Positions 1 through 6,226 are shown, numbered from the stretch's first letter. The stretch is DNA of 6,602 bases from Patescibacteria group bacterium (GCA_022710815.1 JAKLGF010000025.1:1-6602), one strand, 5' to 3'. Notes: generated by a model from the letters alone, not told the origin. Program-made: numbers and translations.

Positions 1-306
1 AAGTTTGGCTTTAAGAATGGGATTTAAAACTGCATTACAAGTAAAAGCTTGGACCAAAACCTCGCTTTCAGCCGGGGCTTTTAAAGCCTCTAAAATGGCT
101 AAAAGAGCTGATCTGCCAGCATTAAAAGAATAGGCCTGTTTTACCCCTAAATTTGAGCAAAAAATGGCCTCTAGAGCCTGTTTAGGGCTGGTTTGACCAT
201 CTGTCCCATCCTGCCACAAACTGGGCTTAAAGAGCATTTTAAAGGCTAAAAAAACATCGTCATTTTGAGCATTAGGAGATAGGATTATAGAAATGATTTT
301 AGCCAT
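1..306 (-). CDS. DegT/DnrJ/EryC1-type PLP aminotransferase, N-terminal part (runs off window)
   Basis: The first 102 residues are visible, read from the ATG at 306-304; the rest lies beyond position 1. The stretch FNAGRSALLAILEAL followed by VLVQAFTCNAVLNPIL resembles the N-terminal part of the DegT/DnrJ/EryC1/StrS fold, where a small-residue turn binds the PLP phosphate and the next strand ends in an FTC/FT-type segment. The Schiff-base lysine would lie further on and cannot be checked. Family members are PLP-dependent aminotransferases or dehydratases acting on nucleotide-linked keto-sugars for surface glycans, or on other cyclic substrates; the exact substrate is unknown here. The start shares one base with the stop of the MurF-like gene (TAATG) and has no clear Shine-Dalgarno, so translation is probably coupled. 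It is the fourth gene of the serS cluster. Family assignment is fairly secure, function is not. Confidence 0.72.
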   Translation of the reverse strand, partial: MAKIISIILSPNAQNDDVFLAFKMLFKPSLWQDGTDGQTSPKQALEAIFCSNLGVKQAYSFNAGRSALLAILEALKAPAESEVLVQAFTCNAVLNPILKAKL

Positions 307-1997
307 TAATCTTTAACTAAAAGGAGCATTTTAATTAATATTTGAGGGACTCGGCTTTCTAGCAAAACAACATCATCAGCTCCACAATTGTCTTTAATTT
401 TCTGAAAAATCTGAGCCCCGTCTTCTAAGAAAAGTATTTTGTCTTTAGCCATTCCTTCTTCAATAGCGCCATCTCTGATCTCATTGAAATAGTCTTTGGT
501 AGTGATAATAGCCATATCACAAACCTGTCCAATCTTCTTCCCTATTTCCTGGTGAAGAGTTCTGGCTTGATTTCCTAATTCAATAATACAAGGCATAACA
601 ATTACTCTTTTGCCTTCATAAAGGGTTAAATAGTCTAAGGCAGCTAAAACTCCATCTGGGTTGGAGGAATAAGTGGAATCAATAACAGCAATGTCATTTA
701 TTCCTCTTAAAATTTTAGTGGGAGATTGTTCTGGCTTAATATTCTGACAAGCTTTAGAAATTTCTGCCAAGCTCATTCCTAATTTCTTAGCGCAAGCAAT
801 AGCTAAAAGAATATTTTCTACAATATTCTGGCCTCCAATTAATTCCAAAACAAAATTCTCAGATTCATTGTCTGTGGTTTTAACAGTAAAATTAATCTTT
901 CCATTCTGAATATTTAATTTCTCTATCCAAATGTCTGCTTTTTCTTTAGTCGAGCACTTAACTAAAGTTCTGGCAGAAATCTTCTCCAGTCTTTCTTTGG
1001 AATTAATCTCATTTTTAATTATCTGGTTATTACAATTCAAAATGGCAATTCCATTTTCAGGCAAGCTTTGAATCAATTCAAATTTGGTATTAGTAATAGT
1101 TTCCTGGCTTCCAAAGGTAGCTAAATGTTGCTGATTAATTCCAGTTAGAATTCCAATCTTAGGATTAACAATATCAGTTAACATTTTTATCCCTCCTTTG
1201 TGATAAGCTCCCATTTCACAAATGAAAATATCATATCCAGCTTCTAGGTTGGAAATAATATGAGTGGAGATTCCCATTTCTGAATTCTGATTCTTCTGAG
1301 TCTTGAATACTTTGAATTTAGCTGAAAGAATTTCAGACAAGAATTCCTTGGTTGAACTTTTTCCATAGGATCCAGTAATGCCAATAACTGTCATTTCTGG
1401 AAACTTAGCCATTTTCTTTTTAGCTTTAGAAATGTAGTAATTGCGATACAAGACAGTTAAAGGCTGGAACATCAAGACTATTAAAGAGAAAAAGACTCCT
1501 GAAAAGACATCAAAGAATAACAAGAAGGCTGGAATAGCATAGAAAAGAATATTCAAAACTCCATTGTAATATTGATTGAGGAAAAAAACAGAAAGGCCTA
1601 AATATGCTATTAACAAAACAGTGGCTGCAAAAATCAAAACAATGGTTTTGAGATTAAAAACTGGCTTAATGATTTTTTTCTTAGCTATTTGATAGAGAGT
1701 ATACAAAAATTCTAAACCATAGATTCCTAAAACTCCCAATGAGATAAAGAAAATCCAAAAGCTAGCTAAATCATCATTGTTGTAAGCAATGATATATATT
1801 AAAAGAATTAAGAATTTAAAAAATCTAACTTTGTTAAGTAATATCTCTTTTCCTTTTTGAGTGGAAAAGTGAGCCACAAATCTGCCAATATGATAATCCT
1901 TAAGTTGCCAAACATAGACCCAAAAGAAAATAGCTTTGATCTGGAGAAGAAACCAGGGTAATAAGGCAATAATTAAACTAAGTATTATTAGATCCAT
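306..1997 (-). CDS. murF: Membrane-anchored MurF-type Mur ligase
   Basis: 563 residues. MurF joins D-Ala-D-Ala to UDP-MurNAc-tripeptide using ATP, the last cytoplasmic step of the peptidoglycan nucleotide precursor. Residues 1 to about 190 are unusual: about five hydrophobic segments (roughly 2-29, 59-72, 79-101, 117-140, 148-179), then a basic stretch (KAKKK). The ligase part follows: P-loop GITGSYGKSST (206-216, Lys213), EMGAYHKGG (261-269), TGINQQHLATFGS (285-297), NTKFEL (303-308, with the candidate carbamylated lysine Lys305), GGQNIVENILLAIA (388-401), and DSTYSSNPDG (440-449), the counterpart of the DDTYNANPDS signature. The C-terminal domain has ELGNQARTLHQEIG (473-486) and LESR (546-549) where KGSR is usual. 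Soluble MurF is about 450 residues, so the surplus is the membrane region. The start overlaps the hydrolase gene by 20 bases and lacks a Shine-Dalgarno. Other ATG codons lie at or beyond residue 176, so the membrane region belongs to the protein. A related Mur ligase with another substrate is possible. Confidence 0.88.
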   Translation of the reverse strand: MDLIILSLIIALLPWFLLQIKAIFFWVYVWQLKDYHIGRFVAHFSTQKGKEILLNKVRFFKFLILLIYIIAYNNDDLASFWIFFISLGVLGIYGLEFLYTLYQIAKKKIIKPVFNLKTIVLIFAATVLLIAYLGLSVFFLNQYYNGVLNILFYAIPAFLLFFDVFSGVFFSLIVLMFQPLTVLYRNYYISKAKKKMAKFPEMTVIGITGSYGKSSTKEFLSEILSAKFKVFKTQKNQNSEMGISTHIISNLEAGYDIFICEMGAYHKGGIKMLTDIVNPKIGILTGINQQHLATFGSQETITNTKFELIQSLPENGIAILNCNNQIIKNEINSKERLEKISARTLVKCSTKEKADIWIEKLNIQNGKINFTVKTTDNESENFVLELIGGQNIVENILLAIACAKKLGMSLAEISKACQNIKPEQSPTKILRGINDIAVIDSTYSSNPDGVLAALDYLTLYEGKRVIVMPCIIELGNQARTLHQEIGKKIGQVCDMAIITTKDYFNEIRDGAIEEGMAKDKILFLEDGAQIFQKIKDNCGADDVVLLESRVPQILIKMLLLVKD

Positions 1998-2766
1998 AGA
2001 AAAAATTAATTATTAAATCAGCAACTTGCTGGGGAACTTTTAATTGAGGACTATGCCCTATTCCTTTAATAATTTCCAATTTTGAACCATTAATTTTCTG
2101 ATTAATAGCCAAGGCATTTTTTAAAGGAGTAGCTCTATCTAATTCGCCCCAGATTATTAAAGTGGGAATTTTAATGTCTGAAACTATTGGAAACAAGTCT
2201 TCTTTAGTAGCATTAGCAAAGACTTCTTTCATTGTTGAATTAACCAAATTGTAATCATCAGACCTTAAAATCTTGTAAATTATTCCCTGAACAAATTTGT
2301 AAAATCCTCTGGTCAGCTTGTTGTTAAAAATAGCAGAAAAGAATTTAGAAACTGCAATTACTATTCTTTTTTTAGCGCTAATTTCCAAATTTACTCCAGC
2401 GCTATCGCATAATATTAACTTGCTTATCATTCCATCATTTAGGGCAGCCACTTTAATAGCAATTCTTCCTCCAAAAGAATGTCCTAAAAGAATACATCCT
2501 TTAATATCCAATTCCTTTATTGTCTCAATAACAAAATCCCTGTAATCACTGATTGTCCAACCAAAATCAGGATCTTGTGATTTGCCAAAGCCAGGCAAAT
2601 CCAAAAGAATTACCTGAAATTTAGAAGAAAGAAAGTGAGCTACCTGTTCCCAATGCTGACAACTATGTCTCCAACCATGAAGAATTAGAATCGGCTGGCC
2701 AATTCCAGCGATTTTGTAATTGATTTTCAATCCTTTGACATTAGCTTGTAAATCTTGGATCTCCAT
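1978..2766 (-). CDS. Alpha/beta-hydrolase fold protein, substrate unknown
   Basis: 262 residues, the normal length for a single-domain alpha/beta hydrolase. The features run in order: strand and oxyanion loop ILILHGW (26-32), DLPGFGKS (56-63), nucleophile elbow GHSFGG (95-100, Ser97), acid region WGELDRATP (206-214, Asp210) and the catalytic histidine GIGHSPQ (235-241, His238). The triad Ser-Asp-His is therefore complete. A helical cap is likely between about residues 125 and 190. There is no signal peptide, so it is expected in the cytoplasm. Family members include esterases, C-C hydrolases and peptidases, and the sequence alone does not separate them. The gene starts one base after the serS stop and overlaps the MurF gene by 20 bases, so it sits inside a translationally linked cluster. 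No Shine-Dalgarno precedes the ATG. A role in envelope precursor turnover is only a guess from the neighbours. Confidence 0.9.
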   Translation of the reverse strand: MEIQDLQANVKGLKINYKIAGIGQPILILHGWRHSCQHWEQVAHFLSSKFQVILLDLPGFGKSQDPDFGWTISDYRDFVIETIKELDIKGCILLGHSFGGRIAIKVAALNDGMISKLILCDSAGVNLEISAKKRIVIAVSKFFSAIFNNKLTRGFYKFVQGIIYKILRSDDYNLVNSTMKEVFANATKEDLFPIVSDIKIPTLIIWGELDRATPLKNALAINQKINGSKLEIIKGIGHSPQLKVPQQVADLIINFFYGSNNT

Positions 2767-2767
2767 C

Positions 2768-4036
2768 TTATTTCGGCTTTATACTTTCAAAGCCAGTATA
2801 TTTTTGCAAAACCTTGGGAATTTTTACTGAGCCATCAGGCTGTTGGAAGTTTTCCAAAAGGGCAATCAAAATTCTAGGACTGGCAATCATAGTATTATTA
2901 AGAGTGTAAACAAATTTCTTGTTTCCCTCCTTATCCTTGTACTTAATATTCAATCTCCTAGCTTGCCAATCAGTTAAATGAGAATCAGAATGAGTTTCCC
3001 CATATTCATTGCGAGAAGGCATCCAGGTTTCAATATCATACATTTTGTATTTCCCAGCTCCCATATCTCCAGTGCAAATTGCTAAAACTCGGTAAGGTAA
3101 TCCTAATTCTTCTAGAATTTCACAAGCATTGTTTTTCAATTCTTCAAAAACAGCCAAAGATTCCTGCAAATCATCTTTGCACAAAACAACTTGTTCTACT
3201 TTCATGAATTCATGAACGCGATAAAGTCCTTTGGTATCTTTTCCATAACTTCCAATTTCAGATCTGTAGCAATGAGAATAGCCTCCCATTTTAATTGGCA
3301 ATTGGCTTTCATCAATGGCTTGATTGGAGTAATAGGCTAACAAAGCTGATTCTGATGTTCCACCCAAGTATTTTATCTCTTTGTCTTCCTCGTTCTGGCA
3401 TAAATCTCTAGGAGCAGCTACTTGGTAAATATTATCTTTTCCAGTTGGAAAGTGACCAGAACCAATTAAAGCCTGTTCTTTAATAATTGTAGGAGGAATC
3501 ATTAATTGATATCCTTTTTCTCTTAATTTATCCAAACAATGCCAAACTAAAGCCATTTGCAGAATTACAGCTTCGTTTTTGAGATAATATCCTCTAAATC
3601 CTCCGACCTTAGTTCCAATTTCTGTATCAATAATATCTAAGTCTTTTCCTAATTGAATATGGTCTTTGAGATCAAAATCAAATTCAGGAATTTTTCCCCA
3701 TTTATATATTTCCTGATTGCCTGAGCAATCAGATCCAATAGGAGAATCAGGAGAGAAGATATTGGGAACTAAAAGCATCATGCTCTCAAATTCAGATTCA
3801 ATTCCTTTGAGTTCATAATCCAAAGCCATGTACTTGTCTTTGAGTTCCTTGGCTTGATCTCTTTGATCAGCGCCCATCTTTTTCTGATGAGCCCTAATTT
3901 CTTCTGTTTCTTTGATTAATTCACGCCTCTTGTCATCTAGTGCCAAAAGAGCGTCTAAATCAAGGCTGATGTTTTTGTTTTTAATGGCATCATCAACCAA
4001 ATCCTTGTTTTCCCTAATAAATTTGATATCCAACAT
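2768..4036 (-). CDS. serS: Seryl-tRNA synthetase
   Basis: 422 residues, the usual bacterial SerRS length. It charges tRNA-Ser (and tRNA-Sec where present) with serine in the cytoplasm. The N-terminus MLDIKFIREN and the charged helices at about 25-90 form the antiparallel coiled coil that grips the tRNA long variable arm. The class II core follows: a motif-1 helix ending in IPPTIIKE (180-187), GGTSES (225-230, the TGTSE-type serine loop), motif 2 with CYRSEIGSYGKDTKGLYR (256-273) and VHEFMKVEQ (274-282), then LNNTMIASPRILIALLEN (379-396) with motif-3 Arg388, and QQPDGSVKIPKVLQ (398-411). Two stretches differ from common bacterial SerRS: GETHSDSHLTDWQARR (346-361) replaces the usual EISSCSN-type segment, and NNTMIASPR replaces the usual NGSGLAVGR. 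I associate this form with Candidate Phyla Radiation and some organellar or divergent enzymes. It is first in its cluster, behind its own promoter, with a weak GGA ribosome site 8 bases before the ATG. Confidence 0.97.
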   Translation of the reverse strand: MLDIKFIRENKDLVDDAIKNKNISLDLDALLALDDKRRELIKETEEIRAHQKKMGADQRDQAKELKDKYMALDYELKGIESEFESMMLLVPNIFSPDSPIGSDCSGNQEIYKWGKIPEFDFDLKDHIQLGKDLDIIDTEIGTKVGGFRGYYLKNEAVILQMALVWHCLDKLREKGYQLMIPPTIIKEQALIGSGHFPTGKDNIYQVAAPRDLCQNEEDKEIKYLGGTSESALLAYYSNQAIDESQLPIKMGGYSHCYRSEIGSYGKDTKGLYRVHEFMKVEQVVLCKDDLQESLAVFEELKNNACEILEELGLPYRVLAICTGDMGAGKYKMYDIETWMPSRNEYGETHSDSHLTDWQARRLNIKYKDKEGNKKFVYTLNNTMIASPRILIALLENFQQPDGSVKIPKVLQKYTGFESIKPK

Positions 4037-4044
4037 ATTGTTTT

Positions 4045-4091
4045 TCCAAAATCCAAACCAGCCGAAATCGGCTTTAAATATGTATTTTGGA
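4045..4091 (-). promoter_or_regulatory. Foldable serS leader that can cover the ribosome binding site
   Basis: Read on the minus strand, UCCAAAAU (4091-4084) pairs perfectly with AUUUUGGA (4052-4045), giving an 8-bp outer stem. An inner hairpin AGCCGAUUUCGGCU (4073-4060) sits in its loop. The GGA at 4047-4045, the only plausible Shine-Dalgarno for serS, lies in the 3' arm and would be hidden. A second copy of UUUGGA (4057-4052) could pair with the same 5' arm over 6 bp and leave the ribosome site free, so two registers compete. The predicted start of transcription is a few bases before the outer stem. Pairing is seen directly; regulation is inferred. Confidence 0.5.
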
Positions 4092-4099
4092 GATAATAT

Positions 4100-4128
4100 A
4101 TAATATAATTTTTAGGCCATTTAGTCAA
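4100..4128 (-). promoter_or_regulatory. Sigma70-like promoter for the serS cluster
   Basis: On the minus strand the -35 box TTGACT (4128-4123) is followed by a 17-base spacer and the -10 box TATTAT (4105-4100). Each matches the consensus at 5 of 6 bases at the ideal spacing. Transcription would start near 4094, about 58 bases before the serS ATG. It lies downstream of the terminator of the preceding gene, so the serS cluster is a separate unit. Overlapping AT-rich hexamers next to the -10 make the exact box uncertain by a few bases. Confidence 0.75.
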
Positions 4129-4155
4129 AGCCAATTTTCCACCTTTAAACATATT

Positions 4156-4184
4156 AAAACCGCCTCCTTTTAGAAGACGGTTTT
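4156..4184 (-). terminator. Intrinsic terminator of the phosphohexomutase gene
   Basis: The minus-strand RNA forms CCGUCUUC / GGAGGCGG (arms 4180-4173 and 4167-4160) with loop UAAAA. Flanking AAAA/UUUU extends this to 12 bp and supplies a short U tract followed by AAU. Two of the pairs are G-U wobbles that exist only in minus-strand RNA; plus-strand RNA would have A-C mismatches there. This fixes the direction. It begins 11 bases after the stop codon of the upstream gene and ends before the serS promoter. Confidence 0.8.
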
Positions 4185-4195
4185 TTTGTTTTGTG

Positions 4196-5938
4196 CTATA
4201 TCCCCATAAACATTACTTCGCCTATGGAGGTTTGAGGACTGGTGGGGTTCTTGGCCATCAGTCTTTGGATATTGTTTTCATTCATGAACGGATTAGCAGG
4301 ATAGAGATCGAATTCTGCCAAGCTGTCCAGAAGATCATTAAGAACCTTTACTCCATGTTTTCTGGAAACAAAGCTCTCAACATATCCTTTACAGAACGCT
4401 TCTGAGTATGATTCTCTCATTCCCCAGCGACAATTCTGATCTTCAACATTGATTCCGTGAGTAAGTTCTGTATGAGTTAGATACTTGCCTTCTTGAACTC
4501 TTTTGCGTCTTTCCCATTCTCGGTACTTGGCCAGATCTTGGTCATCACGAATCAGAATGTAGAATTCTCCGGAATTGAAGTACTTGTTGTACTTGGCTGC
4601 TAGTATGGAAAGCCTGAGCCCTGTCCTTTTCATGAGTTTTAAAATCATGAAAAGAAAGTAAAGGGGATCTTCATTGCCATTCATCCTTTTGGAATTATGG
4701 TGCAAGCTTCCTTCTGAACCAAGATCAAGCTTTTCTGTTTGGAAGAGGTCAATGACATATGGTCTTCCGACTTCACCAATGACCATTTTCCCATCAAGCT
4801 TTGTTACCATTTCTTTGACAACTCGACTCAATCGGACATCTCCGAAAACAGAAATTCCTTCCAGAGTATTGCCCTGCTCGTAAGCCAATTGTTCGTAAAC
4901 CAAACAATCGATTGTACTAGCACTGAGCCATTCTCCGTTTTCGTCCAGAATTCCCATTCTGTCAGCATCATGATCAGCTATTACAGCCAAATTACATTTG
5001 TGCTGTATTACAGCTTCACGAGCTGTCCAGGTTTCATTGACATGGAGCGGATCAGGTCGACAGTAACGTCCAGGATCGCATGGAAGGAAATATGAATTGC
5101 TGAATCCCCAATGAGGATTGGAAATCATTCCTCCGTCATTGTTGACAACAATGGGATTTTTCGCAAAATCTCTGACATCAAGGGTTGTGATCTGAGTTCC
5201 CTCAAACATTTGGGTGTACATCTTGGTGCCTCCACTACTGAAGGCCTCAATTGCAATTTTGAATTCACCCAAAGATTCAGGATCAAATCCTTTCCAACAA
5301 GCATCAACATATTCCTTTGTCGCATCAATGGTTTTGAGGGGCAATTCTTTAGGTTGCCATCCTTGTTTGTGGGTTCGATTGAAGTGTCCTTCTTTGGCCA
5401 TCTCAATGATCTGAGTCATTCTCATGTTGTTGTACATTGGTTTTCCCCATGGCCAGCCATTCTTGAATCCCAAGAATCCTATTTTCCGATAATGGGAAGC
5501 TGTGCCATTGAGAAATGCCCAACCATACTTGTTAGTGAGATAGGACAATTCTGGACCTGTGCAAAGTCCTGCATCAATGGTTTGGATTCCACATCCCATG
5601 CTTCCTTTCAAAGCAAAGGGATGTAGATAAACACTACCTTCTCGGATATCATGTCCGATTACCAAAGAGGTTTCCTTACCGCAGAAATTCATCAGACCTG
5701 CTCCAAAGATATAGGCCCAATCTTCTGCGAAGTTTTCATAGGTCCGCCTCTTGATAAGAAGCTCGGTTTCATCGTAGAAAACCCTGGCTTCATAGGGTCC
5801 GTCTCTGAAAAACGGATTGATCCGAGGCATCAAACGTCCACTCTTGGACAATGTGGTAGGAAAGTATTCCAGCATCTTAGCCGCTCTGGCTTGATTTTCC
5901 TGGACCATTCCCCAGTTCTTCAAAAATTGATTATCCAT
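4196..5938 (-). CDS. Divergent phosphohexomutase (phosphoglucomutase/phosphomannomutase superfamily)
   Basis: 580 residues from the ATG at 5938. That start is chosen because AAGGA sits 8 bases upstream (5951-5947). A TTG at 6007 in the same frame would add 23 polar residues, has no good ribosome site and looks like leader. Superfamily enzymes move phosphate between C1 and C6 of hexose phosphates. All four signature loops are visible (numbering from the ATG; add 23 from the TTG): GHDIREGS (95-102) then NGTASHYR (144-151) with catalytic Ser148, metal loop DHDADR (322-327), sugar loop SEGSLHH (408-414, the ExSGH equivalent), and phosphate loop RESYSE (508-513, the RxSNTE equivalent). They depart from the textbook forms TASHNP, DGDADR and GExSGH. 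At 580 residues it is longer than the usual 450-470 residue bacterial phosphomannomutases, with an extra N-terminal stretch and a tail after the phosphate loop. It has its own promoter and terminator, so it is a single-gene unit. It probably supplies sugar-1-phosphates for envelope glycans; the sugar is unknown. Confidence 0.85.
   Translation of the reverse strand: MDNQFLKNWGMVQENQARAAKMLEYFPTTLSKSGRLMPRINPFFRDGPYEARVFYDETELLIKRRTYENFAEDWAYIFGAGLMNFCGKETSLVIGHDIREGSVYLHPFALKGSMGCGIQTIDAGLCTGPELSYLTNKYGWAFLNGTASHYRKIGFLGFKNGWPWGKPMYNNMRMTQIIEMAKEGHFNRTHKQGWQPKELPLKTIDATKEYVDACWKGFDPESLGEFKIAIEAFSSGGTKMYTQMFEGTQITTLDVRDFAKNPIVVNNDGGMISNPHWGFSNSYFLPCDPGRYCRPDPLHVNETWTAREAVIQHKCNLAVIADHDADRMGILDENGEWLSASTIDCLVYEQLAYEQGNTLEGISVFGDVRLSRVVKEMVTKLDGKMVIGEVGRPYVIDLFQTEKLDLGSEGSLHHNSKRMNGNEDPLYFLFMILKLMKRTGLRLSILAAKYNKYFNSGEFYILIRDDQDLAKYREWERRKRVQEGKYLTHTELTHGINVEDQNCRWGMRESYSEAFCKGYVESFVSRKHGVKVLNDLLDSLAEFDLYPANPFMNENNIQRLMAKNPTSPQTSIGEVMFMGI
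4626..4654. repeat. Perfect 10-bp inverted repeat inside the phosphohexomutase gene
   Basis: The arms CTTTTCATGA (4626-4635) and TCATGAAAAG (4645-4654) are exactly complementary, with a 9-base spacer whose TTT/AAA can add three more pairs. It lies in codons for the residues LFMILKLMKR just after the sugar loop. It could form an mRNA hairpin, or be a chance product of ATG, AAA and TTC codons. The structure is seen; no function can be assigned. Confidence 0.6.
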
Positions 5939-5946
5939 TCTTTTCT

Positions 5947-5951
5947 TCCTT
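5947..5951 (-). promoter_or_regulatory. Ribosome binding site deciding the phosphohexomutase start
   Basis: AAGGA on the minus strand, 8 bases before the ATG at 5938. The in-frame TTG at 6007 has only an A-rich run ending in GAGC before it. This supports the 580-residue protein and makes 5939 to about 6042 an untranslated leader of about 104 bases. Confidence 0.7.
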
Positions 5952-6048
5952 TCATACTGTTGTTCTGTATTTTCTATGCTATCAGTATTCTTTTGTATAT
6001 GATCCAAGCTCTTTTTTTACTACGGCGAGCTGCTATTTCCTTGATATT

Positions 6049-6077
6049 ATTAAAGCACCTTTTCTACTTCCTGTCAA
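6049..6077 (-). promoter_or_regulatory. Strong sigma70-like promoter for the phosphohexomutase gene
   Basis: The minus strand carries a perfect -35 box TTGACA (6077-6072), a 17-base spacer, and the -10 box TTTAAT (6054-6049), 5 of 6 bases to consensus. Transcription would start near 6042. It is the best promoter match in the window. Its -35 box is one base from the -35 box of the opposing plus-strand promoter. Confidence 0.78.
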
Positions 6078-6078
6078 G

Positions 6079-6107
6079 TTGACCAAAAAGGACAATCATG
6101 GTAAAAA
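6079..6107 (+). promoter_or_regulatory. Candidate promoter for the plus-strand gene
   Basis: TTGACC (6079-6084), a 17-base spacer, then TAAAAA (6102-6107) preceded by TGG, an extended -10 arrangement. The -10 box matches only 4 of 6 bases, so this is weaker than the opposing promoter. The start of transcription would be near 6114, where the leader hairpin begins. It is supported by the divergent gene order and by the ribosome site further down. Confidence 0.5.
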
Positions 6108-6112
6108 ATACT

Positions 6113-6226
6113 TACTCGACAAACCAAATCCAAATATGGTTTGTTAGTATTGCAGGGTTGCTGTGCCACAAGGCTAACCTTCCCTGCTTTGAAAGCCGCT
6201 GCTAGGCAAGGCAGATAGGAGAAAGA
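6113..6226 (+). promoter_or_regulatory. Structured 5' leader of the plus-strand gene
   Basis: The leader opens with a hairpin of 13 pairs. UACU and GACAAACCA (6113-6126, C6117 bulged) pair with UGGUUUGUUAGUA (6137-6149), closing a 10-base loop; its G-U pair exists only in plus-strand RNA. A GC-rich part follows: GCAGGG (6152-6157) can pair with CCCUGC (6182-6187), while AGGGUU (6154-6159) can instead pair with AACCUU (6176-6181) around a nested GCC-ACAA-GGC hairpin. GCUUUGAAAGC (6186-6196) and CUGC/GCAG (6199-6202 with 6211-6214) lie next to the ribosome site. No U tract follows any stem. I cannot match it to a riboswitch class I know. Confidence 0.45.
6217..6221 (+). promoter_or_regulatory. 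Strong ribosome binding site of the plus-strand gene
   Basis: AGGAG, 5 bases before the ATG at 6227. An in-frame TAG at 6203-6205 rules out an ATG further upstream, so the start is well fixed. It is the best Shine-Dalgarno in the window. Confidence 0.8.

Noticed and set aside
3201..3216. Perfect 16-bp palindrome TTCATGAATTCATGAA.
   Set aside because: It lies in the codons for the conserved SerRS motif-2 residues VHEFMK and follows from that protein sequence, so no operator needs to be invoked.
4037..4094. T-box riboswitch ahead of serS.
   Set aside because: The leader is about 58 bases and has no AGGGTGGNACCGCG-type antiterminator or specifier stem.
4160..4187. The hairpin and seven T's read as a plus-strand terminator.
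   Set aside because: In plus-strand RNA two stem positions become A-C mismatches, and no plus-strand gene ends here. Minus-strand pairing is complete and follows a stop codon.
4739..5626. Long plus-strand open frames opposite the phosphohexomutase gene (118 and 171 codons).
   Set aside because: They are antisense to a gene with clear catalytic motifs, show no family features and have no convincing ribosome site; they are shadows.
5954..5988. Inverted repeat ATACTG/CAGTAT around a 23-base spacer next to the phosphohexomutase ribosome site.
   Set aside because: Only 6 AT-rich pairs with a long loop; expected by chance in this leader.
5651..6082. Plus-strand open frame of 143 codons with a hydrophobic C-terminus.
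   Set aside because: It overlaps the phosphohexomutase start and promoter in antisense; the hydrophobic end comes from reading T-rich leader DNA.
6127..6134. AATCCAAA in the loop of the plus-strand leader hairpin, also present at 4050-4057 near serS.
   Set aside because: An 8-base match in AT-rich DNA, on the strand opposite the serS leader; no other similarity supports a shared element.
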